Shown piece by piece: positions 1 through 12,977 of a stretch of 64,000 nucleotides of DNA. Origin of the DNA: Breviolum minutum Mf 1.05b.01 (lineage: Eukaryota > Sar > Dinophyceae > Suessiales > Symbiodiniaceae). The notes under the pieces are model-generated. The model searched no databases, had not been told where the DNA came from, and saw nothing but the letters and a program-made list of their open reading frames with translations. The position numbers and the translations under genes are program-made. The stretch's first letter is position 1, and every line of letters begins with the position of its first letter. The DNA is taken from the NCBI GenBank assembly GCA_000507305.1, contig DF240202.1, positions 1 to 64,000 of the forward strand, given 5' to 3'.

Positions 1-74
1 TAAATGAATGAAGATATATGGATCAATCTAAAAAATAAATGAATGTGCCTGACAAAGCGAGACCAAAGCAGGCC

Positions 75-3000
75 CCAAGTTTTCCTTTTGCACACTGCGT
101 TGTGCGAGCTCCTGGCTCCAAGATGTCAGTTCATCGCTCGACATCTCAAGGGTGCAAAGGTGTAACATCTGCATAACAACCAGCAAGCAAAGAAGTTCAC
201 GGCCATGGCAGTCCATATATTCACGAGCATATCGAAGAGCGTTGGGTCCATCTTGTCCTCAAATCGTAGGATGATAACAAAGACAAAGGAGTTTGAGAAA
301 TTACAGGAAAGAATGATGTGGGGATGACATGATTTTGATCCAGAGTTGCCTCTGATGAAATTGAAAAGTATCTTGTGAACTTTAATCAAATATACTGTTC
401 TACTTACTAATGTCCTTTGATGTCCTATGTCCCATCCATCCTCTGAAGAAAAGTGTTCAACAGCTGTTTGATGCATCTGATGGTATCCCTTAAGTTCAAA
501 GCCCAGCAAATGAGCGTGGAAAATCCGCTGCACTCCACCAATCTGCATAGGCAGCAGTCAAAACTGACTCTAGCGAATGATCCAAATGAATCCATCGATC
601 CATCATCTCTTTCATTGCCTAGAAGCTGTGCAGATCAGAGAGGTTCAATCATCAAAATGGGCCCAGACCTCTCCAGAATGATCATTGAGTCTCTTGTGGA
701 TGGCCAGCGCATCTTCACTGACCTGTCAGAATCTCAAATTTGAGATCATCACACAAAAACCACTTGGTGCCCTTCCAGTCCAAAGATGCTTCAGGATTCT
801 CCTGTGACACACACGGCACATCTCATTGACCGGTTCCGTTTTGTGGTGCCGCCCTGCCCCCCCCTCCGGCCGCAGCACCTTGACAGCCTCCTTCAGGCCA
901 CGAGGTCGGCTTCGGATGCCAGGATTGTTCACCTGTGATCCACCAATCCAATCAAAAACGGAAAATTGATTTTGATATATGGTTTTTGCTCTCTGCATGC
1001 GGAAACAAGATATGTGACCAAAAATTGGATCTTTAAAACCTCAAATCGAATTTGTCTGTAGTATTTTTTGGTGCTACTCCGCAAGAGAATGTCGTTAAAT
1101 GATATCAAATGTCTATGCAGGCAGTATCCACAATTCCATCTTCCTTCACAGAGCAGCAAACTGTGCTGGATGCTACTGCTGGGTCTTCTACATCGTGATG
1201 ACCAGTTTGCAGGTGCACCGATGCAAGACCTCAATATGCAGTCGTAGCTAGGGGAGACTACAATAACAACCAACCCTAAGAATGGTCAATTCTTTTAAAG
1301 AGGATTGAAATAGGCTTAACTCAAGACTATCTTAAGACTTGAGATTGTTGAAAGATGTAGCTAGCAAGGTGAATTCCGCCAAGTTTCAACGTGAATTGAC
1401 CTGATGAAATCTTATTTTCGCTTCAAAAGCCCAAGGTCGAGACATGCAAGTGCCGAAGCCTTGGCAGCTTCATCTTTCACTGGAGCCTTCAGTGATGAAG
1501 GAAATGAATGCCATGAATCAATCTACCATGAACCACCAGGAGGGGGTGAAGTTAACACACCCCTTTGGGAAAATGTTCCAATGCTTTCCCAGCCTTGTCC
1601 ACCAGTTGCAAGGCTTCCTTAGCCAAGTCAAGGGCTTCAGCAAACCTGGCGAAGGACTAGATGGGCTTGTTGCGCAAGGCGCAGGGTTGACCGTGTCAAA
1701 GAATATCTGTGAAAGAGTGTTGCAGAAATCGATTTGATTTGAGAGATGGTCGAGACTTGCAAGTGCTTATATAGTTGAAAGTCAAATCTATCATTGAAAA
1801 GAGTTCTGTCGTAGCTCGTAGCTTGTAGGCAAAAGTCACAAACCCACAAACCACGAATAAAGCAAAGTCATTGCTGTAGGCCTCTCTGTCCCAGTGTACG
1901 CTTCAGCACAGGCCTCATGCAGTGGTTTTCTGGCGTTGCTAATATACTGGGCACTGGTGGGTTTGACAGATTTCTCACTTTCTCTCTCTTTCTCTCTCTG
2001 TCTCCATCATCCTCTCTACTATACACCCTTCTCAATTAGTCTCGTACACACACACACACACACAATTGCCTGCCCTTCCATCCACCACTAATATCCACTA
2101 TTTCGCAATTGCCTGAAACCACTGGATTTCAATTTCACATTCAATCATTCTCAGTTGATAGAGATTACTTACAGTAAGGAGAGGATGTGCAAAACATCAG
2201 AAAGGACAAGTTCAACTCTCCATCTCCCACCTGAAGAGTGGTGGCGAGCACTTTGGCATCTCCAGAACTGCGCGCCAGCTCCTGACACAAAATCCTTTAG
2301 GATCTGCCTCTTCACTGAGTCAAGTCAAATTGTTGCATGCTTGTGTGAATGCAAACAATATAAACAATGTCAAAGATATTCAGAAGTGGCGTTCGCAATC
2401 TGAAATGCTTCCATTTATCCATGTATCTCCTCAGCCCGCTTGGCTGTCTCAGAGGCTGTGCTGTTCGACTTCAAGGCCACATGCCTCAAGAAGCACAAGG
2501 AACAGGGTGAAGGGCTAACCATCGCCTATGATTACCCATTTTCAATCATGTTCAGCTCTCTTCATTGTCACTAAGGTCCGGGCAATTGCGTGCATTGTGC
2601 CAGCGCGCGTGCTTCTCCCCCAATGTCTCCAACAGACTCAGTGCCCAAACAAAGCACGTCAAGAGCTGCACATGCATCAATCATCATCAAACTAGTACTG
2701 AGTTTGTTTACAGAAACCTGAGGCTGTACATAAATATCTAAATTGTGTATGACCTGGCCCTTGTGCACCTGATTTACTACCACAGCACTCTTCTTTGCTT
2801 GCAATGACGTGAAGAGATGAGCATCCCCAAGGCCGCAGCATTGAACATCGATGCCTCGACTGGCAGCAGGTTCCAGATGGTAAGGAATATCTAAAATTGC
2901 CTGTTACAAATTGGTTGGCTAATGTTTTTTATAAGTACAAAACATGAATGTTCATGGGTCTTTTTGACATTTTGCACTGGTTCATGTGAAAAAAACTGAG

Positions 3001-6000
3001 GAAAAGACCGCATCTTTGCAAAGGCGGAGGGCGTCTCTTGGTCCCATAGTCTGTTGGGTCCTGAGCAGCGATAAACAAATCCCCTTCGCAAACCCAGTCT
3101 TGACCTTGGCATAGCTTGGCCTCAAGAAACTACCGCAACATGAAATGTATGGTTGAACAATTGCATAGATAAAAAAGATCAACTCAACACCCAATAGCGG
3201 ACATTATGTTTCTTGCCAGGAGTGAACTTGATATATTTGATTGGCTTTATATTTTCTGTTGCCTGTTTGGTCTGCTGTTCTTGCAGCATCTCTTGCTTAC
3301 CAAGGAACATTTCTGCTAAGCCCAGAGTCGCAGAGGCCTGGAAACCACAACTGTATCTTCGGGGGCGTCCATGGAAACAGACCTGAAAAAGACCTCTGAT
3401 GAAGATCTCACCTTCTACAAATAAAATCTTCAAAGGGAAAGAAACTATGATGTTGGATTCAAAGCTTCTCACTCTTCAGTAGCTGGCAATGATCCAATGT
3501 ACAAAGGATCATATTTGGAGACAACAATGGACATGAACAAACAAAGAAAGGGTATATTATCTCACTCTCTAAGCTGTGGGAAAGCATATCCCGTGTTCAA
3601 CCTGTCTACGGCTGCTGTGCCTCTTCTTCTTTGAAGCCAGCTTCTCTGAAGACCCTCACCTGGTCTCGCGCCTTAGCACTTCGATCGTGGGGCGGATGAT
3701 GTGGCAAATTCCGATGCCAGCCAATGCCAATTTTTAGAGGCAGGAGTATGAGTATGCACACATAGAAGGCATATTACAGATAACATGCAAGCAGTCTGGA
3801 GAGGAAGTCAAGATTCATAAGAATTCGTGAAGGCGTTCTGCATAGTTCCTGGATGTTTGAAGCTGCAATTGTTCAGAAAGACTTGCCACCAGTTCCTAGC
3901 AAGAAGCGTAGACAGCATAGATCAGACATACAAACCGAATTCCGGAAACAACAAAAATCAAACGAAATCAAATGCTAACCGGCCAACGGGATTGAGCTAT
4001 TCGAGCTTCCATCCATTTCTACCTCTGAGGAGCGGTCGCATTGAATCGCCTCATGCTGTTCGCCAGCCTGGAAACAAAAAACTTTCGAGAATCTTCTGCC
4101 AGATTTGCCTCCAAACTCAACAGCCCACCATGATCCAACGCCAGGCCTCCAAAAATACCGAGGTGAGGTATTGCAAGACGCCCACAGCTCCCTGAGTCAT
4201 TTCAGGACTCATCAAAATCGGGACAAAATGAGACAAAATTCTGAAGATCTGGGTAATTTTTCCAGATCTACCCAGTGATTTTGAAGATTCTGTGGCTCTT
4301 ATTGATGTATATAGCTCCATGCTTTAGGATCTTTAAGCTCTCAGGAAATACATCATCCCATCATCCCTCCGAATTTTTGTCCTGAGTTCCTGACCTTTGG
4401 ATCACCGATCTCTTTAAACAGTCGTTGGGCCTTAGATCAATACTAGCTAGGCTTGATCCAGATGGAAACTCCATTGAAATCTGCAGCACCCAGCCGTTCC
4501 TCAATGAATTCCAAGCGCGTTGGACCTACATTATTTATATAGTACTATTTCTGAAGTGATAATGTAATATGATTGTATTGTACCACCCGTTGCTACTATT
4601 CACACTTACTGACCAATTGACAATGATAGACATTGCAGGCAACCTACATTTAATTAGATACACTTGATTCTAGTGTCTCCTGAACATTCAGAACATCATG
4701 GAGATGTCTGACTCTGTCGGTATCATAGCAACTGCATACTGTCAGTCATAATTGTTTTTGATATCCATCAATGGGTAGCAATCTACGGATACCGTATGAT
4801 GCCATGATTGCCATGTACATAAGCAGACTTGGCCACCCCCAAGAGCTTCTGCCCAGGCGCATCCTTGGCAGAACGCTTGGCATCTGATGTTCTCTTCGCC
4901 TGGCACTGCAGCTCCACCAGAAGAGCTGCCGCCTGTTCTGCTTGTTGTTTTTGGGGTCAAGAGTTTCCAAAATGTTCAAAGTTTCTTTCCAAATTTCTTC
5001 GAATGCACAGATTTATTTATGTTAGCTAACTATTCATACAATATGGACATCATATCAATATGATTGGTTTATCAAATATGTGGTATTTCAATAGTTTTGC
5101 CAAGAAACCTTCTAACATCATTTTTGAGAGCTTCAAATCTGCCATGTCCCCCAACTTGACCCAAGTCGTACCTTGGCTTCGCCTTTGATGTCGCCAATCT
5201 GTGCCGTCAGTGCCGTCAACAGCATTGGTTGGCCGCTAAGTCATGTGGTCATTTCTCACATGCCTCAATCTTAAAATTAAAGGCGGATATAATGGCGGAT
5301 ATATGAAAAATGATAAAAACCTTAGATAATTGCATTTATTTGTATCATACAAACACACATGTCATATTTATGTTCATTTCTGGGCGTTCATGCCGTATCA
5401 CCAATTAATTGCCCCCCAAAAAGAATCACGACTTGGCGCCACGGCCTGACGCGATTGCTCCATGGATTCGGTCGCTCGGCGGACGGCTTCACGTGGCCGG
5501 TCCTGGAAAGTTGTGGTCTTAAAATTCCCCATCGTTGACCCCTACAAAACCATTTTGTAGTATCTACAATATATCAAATACTTTTTTTTGCAGTTCTATA
5601 TGCCCATGCCATCCCATGCCATTCCACATCTATATCTATCCCCTCCTGCATGGCCATAGCAGCTGCCACCTTTTGCAGAGCAAATGCCTGTCACGAAATG
5701 CCACAATCTCAATCTTCGAAGGCTAAAGGGGACAATTGTCAAAAAAGAGGCACTGGCCTCCCGCGTCCGGTCTCCAACTTTCTTGGCCATCATCAACTCC
5801 TTACAGATACGCTCTCATGGGACAGTGAGGTACACTAAGCAAGTAAAGAAGCGGCTAAACTTGAAGACGGCAAGTCCTCCTCTGCAATTCTGCTGGCTTG
5901 TTCCTGGCACAAATGAGCAAGCTTCTGACTTATGACTGGAGCACAAGGGGGAACAGCCAGTTCCATTCATATATGTCTGCTACTTCCTCCATTAGAGCAA

Positions 6001-8565
6001 TATCCAACCGGCATGGCTCCTGTCCGCTGATCTGCATGAGGACCTTCCAACGTGGGGAAGGTCCAGCATTTGTCGGTGGGGAGGTGTGCCGCTCCAAAGG
6101 CGTGCTCGTAGCTTGTGAAACGAAAATGCTGAATGCTGGCTGCTACTCGTTGCTCGTTAGCCCCATATATACAGTCTATACACCAAAGAACCCCATAGCG
6201 CCTGAAGCACCTGTCCGATCAGGTCAATGTCCCTTACCTCTCTTGCCAGGGTCAATGCCTGCTTGGCAGCCTGCCAGTACAACCAAAACAACCCGATTAG
6301 ATTAGCGATGAAAAACATGGCAAAGTATGCACACCGCCAACACCGTGTGCCTTCAGAGCTTCTGGGCCCTGCTGTGCATTTGCATATGCCTCCCATAAGA
6401 CGTGAATGCAAAGAAAGCCTGTGAACGAAGGCCCTGAATACCTCTAGCAAAGTACTGCCCTCTATAACTGCAGCCTTTCCACTTGCAGCTGCATTTCAGC
6501 GATGGCAGATTTTTCTCCCCGTCTTGGCTCCCGAGCCATGCATGAGCAATAGGATGCCGCAGCCTGATAATTTGCAAAGTTGGCGACTACCATGTGAGAC
6601 TTTCAGATTCACATCCTTCACATCAGCAATCATATCATGATATCATGATCGTTACTCCATGCCATACCCTTTACAATATATACATATGTCATATATTCAT
6701 ATATCATCTAACCCAAAAAAGATCGCCAGTTTTCCTCTTTCACAGCGACTTCCGGACAAAAACCATCGAAGCTTCAGCTTCCCAAGCCTCGATCTTACTG
6801 TCGCAGGTCTCCCTGGCAAGTGCTAAGGCTCTGGAGGATGCACGGCGAGCTTGTACCTGTGGAACTGGAGACTGGGATGTTGGAAGTTAGGAAAATGATG
6901 GGAACAACCGAACAACGGAACATGCAAGACAATGTCACTGTCTCTATGGAATGCAGAATGCAGAATATGGTATATGAATGATGTTGATGGGGGATGGTCT
7001 AGGATGGTACTGTATGCTGCTGGGGGCTAGGCCTGCCAGTAAAGAGAGGTCAGATTCGGCCCCCGCAGATCCCCACAAAAGTGCAGCACCACCCCATATT
7101 GGCAATCAAAGAGACAGAATCAGAAGGCGTTCCAGACTTTGGCCAAAAACGACCAAGACATACCAAGACTCTCCAAAATCAGCCCCAAGTAATTAAACCA
7201 GATTGCTGCTACTGGCAAGCTTCAAAGGGTAGTTAAGTCTTCACCTCCAAGAGTTGAACATGAAAACATATGAAGACCCAGCAATGTCGGCCTGGGATCC
7301 CTTCATCAGGTTGTAAGCCTTAGCAGCCTCGCCTTGGAACGGAACTGGACCACCGTTTGAATGGAAAAGATTTTGCTGCGTCAGTGAGACCGAGAAATGT
7401 CTTGCTCTTCGATGTTGGTCATATCATGCCATATCATATCACAGTCCAAAGTGTCCATTTATAAGCATCCCTGCAAGCTGCTGCTGCAGCATTTCGGGCG
7501 TCTCCCATGCTCTCATAGAGCGAACAAGCCTGCGACAAACTGCTGATTTCATGGAATAGCCGGAATTGCTGTCCAATCATCTCAAACAATCATGACCAGA
7601 TCTCACTGATCCAATGCTTTTTAGGCATTGACCGGAACCATAACGAATATAAACCTGGCGGTGCCTTCAATGATTCAGGTTGACCCATGTTTACCCCCTA
7701 GAGTTTGAGATTTTTCCCGTGCTACAGCTAGAACATGGTGCCCACCTGCTCCGCTGCCTCCACTGCTTGTCCTGCCTGCAAATACCAGCTACAAGCAACA
7801 GATGTATCCAGGACTACTGACATAAGCAACATCGAGCTCAATAGAGTAGCTCCCATTGCAGCAAATAAATGATTAATTCCGTCACTGGAGACTTTCCAAA
7901 TTAGCGTCACCATAGACAGCTTCTGCTTGCCTCTGTGGCCGCCACGCGTGCCTCTGGCTCAGCATCGTTGAGAGTTGAGAACTAGATTGTTACAGCATAA
8001 TCAGTGTGTATGTCAGGTTGAAAAAAAAAGATGTTGTATCAGAAAATTGTCTCCTAAGATATGATAAGTTTCCTTCGTCTTCATGATCTGGCAAAGGTCC
8101 TTCGTATCACTTCCATGTTTCGCTACTCTGATCGCTGTCGATAGATGCATTACAACGCCTTGGCACAACTGAGCAGGGCTCCAGCAAGCTCTCTCGCCTG
8201 CCAGGCGGCCAACGATTCGACCCGTGGTACTAAACGTACGTGAATATTTCATCCTTACATATACTGCTCTCTCTATCTATCTCTCCCATGTAATCATGCT
8301 ACCTCATTTATAGATTCCAGCTGACCCTCCATTTGTACTCAAACAGTCCGACACAGATGCATAGAAGTGGAAACTGCTGCAAGCTAAGCTGCATGATACT
8401 AGCTACATCTAGAATTACATTCTTTTCAACTCCACTCCAATACCTCAAGTCGAAGCAAAGAAGTCCCACCTCAACTCTTGTTGAGGGTTTCTTCGCCACG
8501 TGCTGCTTCACCTGCTCCGTCGTAATCGCCACCTTCGGAAAAGGCGGCCGGATGCCCGTGGTGTA
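75..8565 (-). CDS. Large TPR-repeat gene, many short exons, 3' part off the left edge
   Basis: Short minus-strand coding blocks recur through this stretch and read as tetratricopeptide repeats (helix-turn-helix, protein-protein interaction). Examples, with approximate positions: EDALAIHKRLNDHSGEVW (645-725), GLKEAVKVLRPEGG (856-915), KAPVKDEAAKASALACLDLG (1430-1490), FAEALDLAKEALQLVDKAGK (1567-1650), ELARSSGDAKVLATTLQ (2231-2281), GDIGGEARALAQCTQL (2585-2640), QASATLGLAEMFL (3300-3345), AKARDQVRVFREAGFKEEEA (3600-3690), QAEQAAALLVELQCQAKR (4794-4955), ERICKELMMAKKVGDRTREA (5745-5815), AAKQALTLAREVRDIDLIGQ (6192-6270), WEAYANAQQGPEALKAHG (6340-6410), IAEMQLQVERLQ (6465-6540), ALALARETCDSKIEAWEAEA (6755-6870), SLYESMGDARNAAAAACRDA (7460-7529), QAVEAAEQVGTMF (7735-7775), DAEPEARVAATEASRSC (7915-7965) and VESLAAWQARELAGALLSC (8157-8229). 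The pattern AL-x-LAR-x-x-x-D-x-x-GEA is typical of TPR arrays. No exon before about 75 closes the gene, so it probably continues outside the window. Whether all exons belong to one gene is inferred. Confidence 0.55.
1972..2064. repeat. (TC)n and (CA)n microsatellites
   Basis: CT-rich run at about 1972-2005 and nine to ten CA units at about 2046-2064. Probably intronic in the TPR gene. Confidence 0.75.
2231..2281 (-). CDS. TPR exon with clean splice sites
   Basis: A 51-base phase-0 exon encoding ELARSSGDAKVLATTLQ. The acceptor reads GTGTCAG just upstream and the donor is CAG followed by GTGGGAG. It matches helix A/B of a TPR unit. It is listed separately because its borders can be fixed, which supports the reading of the surrounding gene. 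Confidence 0.5.
6192..6270 (-). CDS. TPR exon with clean splice sites
   Basis: A 79-base exon, phase 0 in and phase 1 out, reading AAKQALTLAREVRDIDLIGQ then VLQALW. The acceptor is TGGCAG and the donor is GTTCTT after CTATGGG. LTLARE followed by a D-x-D-L-I-G-Q helix is a typical TPR unit of the kinesin-light-chain kind. It belongs to the large minus-strand TPR gene. Confidence 0.5.
7460..7529 (-). CDS. TPR exon
   Basis: It reads ACSLYESMGDARNAAAAACRDAYK across the exon after a CGCAG acceptor at 7530. LYESMGDARNAAAAA is a near-canonical TPR helix A to B turn. The donor end is not fixed. It is part of the large minus-strand TPR gene. Confidence 0.45.
8157..8229 (-). CDS. TPR-like exon
   Basis: A 73-base exon, phase 1 in and phase 2 out, reading VESLAAWQARELAGALLSC then AKA. 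The acceptor is GTTTAG and the donor is GTTGTA. It is an amphipathic Ala-rich helix pair consistent with a TPR unit of the same gene. A longer read-through in another frame (near 8013-8252) is less protein-like. Confidence 0.42.
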
Positions 8566-8799
8566 GCGGTGAGAATCAATAGAAGTAATTACTCAATGTC
8601 GCTCCCTGCTGCCATTGAGTTCTTTCAGTTTTCCTTAGCTTCAAGCTAGGGAATAGCGGCCCTGTGTGTAGTAGACATCCTTAGTTTCTTCAGGCGAAAC
8701 TGCCCAAACTGTAAAAATTTTGTTGAAGCTGCTCTTACTCCTGGTGTAGAGAGGAGCGGCCTGTAACATACTGTAACCAATGCCAAGACACCACCAAGG

Positions 8800-11700
8800 T
8801 GCGGTATGCCATTCCTATCCGATATCTGCTGGCGTCTTCCTGCGCAAGCTCTGAAAGTAGAAGAATCTCATGGTCACACAGGTGCAGGGTTTTGAAGACT
8901 GAACAGAAAAGAAAGAATTGTTTCCTGCCACGCAAACCCACACATACAAACGCGTACAGAAACGGGAATCGCCGGACATAGAGATGTAGGACCGTAAGCG
9001 TGATTTCAAGGGTATACATACGGAATTCGCAAAATCTCTGACCAAGCTCCGAGCAACAAAAAAGACAAGCAACCAAGTCAGAAAAATCCGGCAGTCCAGC
9101 TCCCGAGATGAAGTGGCATGAATGAGCTTTACAAACTTTGGATTTCAGCCAATCGTTGATGATGTTGGTGCCCTTGCATTTTGGAATTACAAAGTCATCC
9201 CCACCGCACTCATCCCAGGCCTGCTGCAGGGTCAACCTCACGTAAACAAGAGAAGTCACAGCTTCAGAGGGTTGTGCCATGCAACCCGTTTTTTTGCAAA
9301 ACCCTTGAGTCGATGGCAGAGCTTGTTGGGTCACAGGAAGAGCTTGGGCATGGCTGTCCTGCAGCTTTGTTGATGAAGTTTTAAAGGACTTTGCGCATCC
9401 ACCTCTGTGACAAACAGTGCCATTGTAGTGAAATGAGGTAGACATTGGCACTCAGTCTAAACAGCAGTCATCTTAAAAGGCTCGCATCTATTAGTAGATC
9501 TTCTTGGAAAGTCACATGTCACTCACTACCCGATACCCGATCAGTCCATTGCCAAATAAATCTCTGCCGAGGCCAGCTGCATGATTGCCTGAAGTTTCCA
9601 TTGCAGCTCTTTGCAGCAAATCTACTATTACCACAGTGCCAGATCCGCACGAAGCTCCTTCCTAGGGTCCTAGAGTCTGTCCCTGGCCTTTGCCACCGGT
9701 TCCCCATTCTTTTCGAAGGCAAAGGCTTCACTGCTGGCCGCCTCAGACTCAAATGATGGTCGGAACATGTTCGAAACTTTAATCAAAAAAAAAATCTAAC
9801 ACCTTTCAGTGTGCCGAGTTCACCACCTTCAGCGCTTTCTCCAGCGCCTCTGTTGGGGTCATTTTGTCCAAGCCAATTCCAACCACCTCATCGAACCGGT
9901 CACCCGGTCACTCCACATCCATGCCTCCATGTCCGGTGTCTCCACTGAGATGCTTTGAGCTTCTCGGATCTGAGCCTTGAGTGAAATCTGCCGGAAACTT
10001 TTTGGCCCAAGAAACCATGGAAGAAATCTGAGGCATCAAGAATCTTAGGATTGAAAATCTTTTAAGAAAAGGGAATCTATAAGTTACAGTATGTCTCTCT
10101 CTCTCTCTCTGTGCCTCACACACTTCACGAGTCCAAATCTCTAACCCAAAATTTGTAGAAAATGTGAGCTCCTATCCATACAAATTTGGATAGCTCTAAA
10201 GTGGGGAAGGAACACTTCGCGCCTTTGTCACCACCCGCAAGGCATCGGCTTCACGTGCTGCATCTCCATCAGAGGCTGCCTGTCTGCGAACCTCACGGCA
10301 GTGGAAGTTGTTCCCCCGAGATAAAAGAAGTATTTTCATCTGAACTTTGCTATAATAGGGCTATATATCATATCTTTGTTGTGTTTGTGATCTTATCATC
10401 ATTTCAAAATAAATAATACCAAATATATCCTATTCAATTCCTATCGATTCAGAATGTTTGGTGTAGCTTTCCCCCTCTTCCCTGTCTGAAATGTGTCAGT
10501 GAATATCGATAAAAAGCCTGGAGAACATTCAAGAATAGGAGGCCAGCCTCCTCAGCAAGGAGTTCCGCTTCTTCAAAATGGCCATCCTGGAGGACGTTGT
10601 TGAATACACGCAAAGCGGCAGTTGCCACTGACAAATCTTTGAAAATCAGTTTTGCATCAATGCATCAGAAACGAACGGAAGTCTAGTGACTCGTCTTCAT
10701 TCATGGTTCAAATTTCGGAAGATTGGGATGGTGCCGCAATGTGCTAGCAAAAAGCACAAGATGACAACATGTGGAAGTCTGAGGGGGGCTGACATCCAAA
10801 ACATCGATGGCATCATCCAAGTCATCCTTTGACCTAAGCTGACTTTGCATGACAGGTCCAGAAGGACCTTCCCTTCTAGCACTCCTACAAGCTAGTCATC
10901 ACAATATCAACCCCTCAAACATCCTCAAACGCTTGGCTGCACAATGCAACAATTATTGAACTTGGGCAACTTCTGCTTTGACATGCACACTGCACACTTT
11001 CCAAAGGCCAACGGCTGCCTGGTTGATCCTGGTTGATGTACACTCTTTGCATTTGTGCAGTGTGGCTGTAGGTGGACGGTTCATCTGAGCTCTTCACACT
11101 ATCCTGTCCGGCACTGCGGACGCATCGTCAGCGGGTGGGGCCACATCCACAGGCGCTCTGGCCGCAACAGGCACTGGGGCCGCTGCAGGCACTGGGGCCG
11201 GTGCAGGCGCTGGGGCCGGTGCAGGCGCTGGGGCAGCAGGCACCACAGGAATCGGCGCTGCAGCAATAGGTTCCTGAAATGAATCTGTCTCTCACATGAA
11301 GCAATCCAAACTTTGACATCAGATCCATCAATCCCCAAGCTCACCTTTCGACCAGCGCCCAACCCTCGCGCGCCAGCGCCCAACCCTCGCACGGGCATAG
11401 GCGCAGCACCTCAGTGGAAGACATGGGAGCAGAAGCAACCGCTGCCAGACGAAAGGGATTCAAACGAAAGGCACCAAAGTCTCATGTAAACTCCATTAGG
11501 TTGGGCCGCTCACCCAACATCGTGAAGAAAACCTTTTCGCAATATTTTGCGATGCTGAGTTCTGGGCTTTGAGGTGCTTCTTCCTTCTTCTCTTCTTTCA
11601 CTGGAGCTTCCATTGCAGGCACCTCCAGACAACTCTTTCAAGGCGGACCCGATTGACATTTCAATGTTTGATATACGAAAGGACATGTATGATCTGCACC

Positions 11701-12940
11701 TTAGCGTACATGTAAATCTACCCTCATTTACAGTACTCAGTATACTGATTGGTTGATGCACATCAACAAAAAAGGGGATAGTTAATGATATTTGAATAAT
11801 GGATGATTCAGTGATCCATGTCGATTTTGTATGGAAGGCCGAAGCTCCATTTAGATCACTTCAAGGTGGCCGTCAAAACGCCCATCTATCGATGTGCCTT
11901 GACTGGAGCAGGTTGGGCCTTGGCCGGCACGCCGGCACCTCAGTTGGAATGATGATATAGAATGTCAAAAATGTGGCACTGCAGAACATCTTGAGCCTCC
12001 ACTCCTATACATCAAAAATGCTATTTCACGCTATTTCACGCTTCCCTCTCTTTGTTTTCAGTTTGGAGAGGTTTTTCCTTGAAAATTATTGGAAGACTTC
12101 CATCTGCAGAAGCTACCTGGCTACCTCCACCAAGGAACTGATCAAAGGAGGAAGTTCATCATCGTCATCATCGCTCTCCTCAACTGGAACCGCCTGAGCA
12201 AAGATCAGTTGAGATATCTTGAGTATCATGACTACCTGAGACCTTGAGCATCCTCAAAGTGCACACCAATGACAAATTCTGAATGCAATGTGTATCTCCT
12301 ATATACTCCAAAGCTCTAGTGACCGTTTTTGAGCAAGCGGAGATGCACCATATCAAGTACTCAACTCCAGACAATCAAGATCCACCAGTCTGGCTTTATC
12401 TTGACAAGCAAGCTGGTCACAGCGTTTTTGAAACCCGTACGAAAAATTAGGGGAATGGATCTGACTTCCCCCGTTGAGGCCTGTCTGGGAACGAGTTTCA
12501 TCTTCTCCTCATGAGCACAGTTGAGGTCGATCTGCCAGACTCACTTCACTTGTTCTTCAGCGTTTTTAAAGAAGCGCAAAATTAATGTAATTTAAAAAAA
12601 TGCAGAAATGCTAAAAGGTACGCTGCACATGAGAGGTACGCCTGGATACCACATGATATCACTTCTCATGAAGTTCCCTTGAGATGATCTAGCTAACTAC
12701 TCATTTCCAGCTTCACCCAGGTAGCAGCTGTCCTTCTGCGGTGGCGTTTTCTGAGGGACTGTGGTTGCTGAGCCACTTCCAATGAGTGGAGGAAGGTCAT
12801 CATCGTCACTTTCAATCTGCGGTGCAAACTTTGGAATATTGAAGTGGCGATAAGACTTTCCAAGCACAAGTTCAACGTTCAGCCCTCTTTTCTGGTTTGA
12901 ATGGCTCTAGAATGCCCTTTGCAAACTCATCGCCATCACC
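8800..12940 (-). CDS. Multi-exon minus-strand gene(s): TPR-like, Pro/Ala-rich and acidic segments
   Basis: Coding-like blocks, high to low coordinate (the direction of translation): GDEFAKGILEPFKPEKR (about 12885-12940), ESDDDDLPPLIGSGSATT (12720-12815), VEESDDDDDELPPLISS (12128-12190), PVKEEKKEEAPQSPELSIAK then YCEKVFFTMLG (11508-11620), RGLGAGARGLGAGR (11345-11400), a Pro/Ala run (11100-11275), DDLDDAIDVLD (10780-10845), LRVFNNVLQDGHFEEAELLA (10525-10625, TPR-like), ASDGDAAREADALRVVTKAR (10205-10295), LDKMTPTEALEKALKVVNSA then stop (9806-9905), AFAFEKNGEPVAKARDRL (9690-9755) and QAIMQLASAEIYLAMD (9545-9600). The stop at 9806-9808 could end one gene here, with the TPR gene starting below it, or the frame could be spliced past it. 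I do not recognise the family beyond TPR-like helices. Confidence 0.42.
10092..10111. repeat. (CT)n microsatellite
   Basis: Nine to ten CT units after GTAT, in a non-coding stretch. A similar array with matching flank (ACAGTA then CTCTCT) lies at 12957-12977. Confidence 0.75.
11100..11275 (-). repeat. Coding 18-bp tandem repeat, Pro/Ala-rich
   Basis: About three and a half copies of an 18-bp GC-rich unit (11165-11232) lie in a minus-strand reading frame that gives alternating Pro/Ala-Pro (PAPAPAPAPVPAAAPVPV type). It is followed by a short acidic stretch with PVDVAPPADDASAV. A linker or extended spacer in the surrounding gene is likely. The donor after AGG is ambiguous. Confidence 0.45.
11350..11398 (-). 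repeat. Two-copy 21-bp tandem repeat in coding frame
   Basis: The unit GCGCCCAACCCTCGC plus a few bases occurs twice in tandem. On the minus strand it gives RGLGAGA RGLGAGR and ends at an AAG/GTGAGC donor. It is probably part of the same gene as the Pro/Ala repeat 100 bases away. Confidence 0.4.
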
Positions 12941-12956
12941 TACAGTTACAGTACGT

Positions 12957-12977
12957 ATCTCTCTCTCTCTCTCTCTC
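12957..12977. repeat. (CT)n microsatellite
   Basis: About ten TC units preceded by TTACAGTACGTAT. The flank TTACAGTA-GT is shared with the array at 10092, which suggests related intron sequence. Confidence 0.7.

Noticed and set aside
8735-9451. A 238-codon minus-strand ORF as one exon
   Set aside because: Composition is mixed (phenylalanine/cysteine-rich middle) and better exon frames overlap it, so it looks like exon plus intron read-through.
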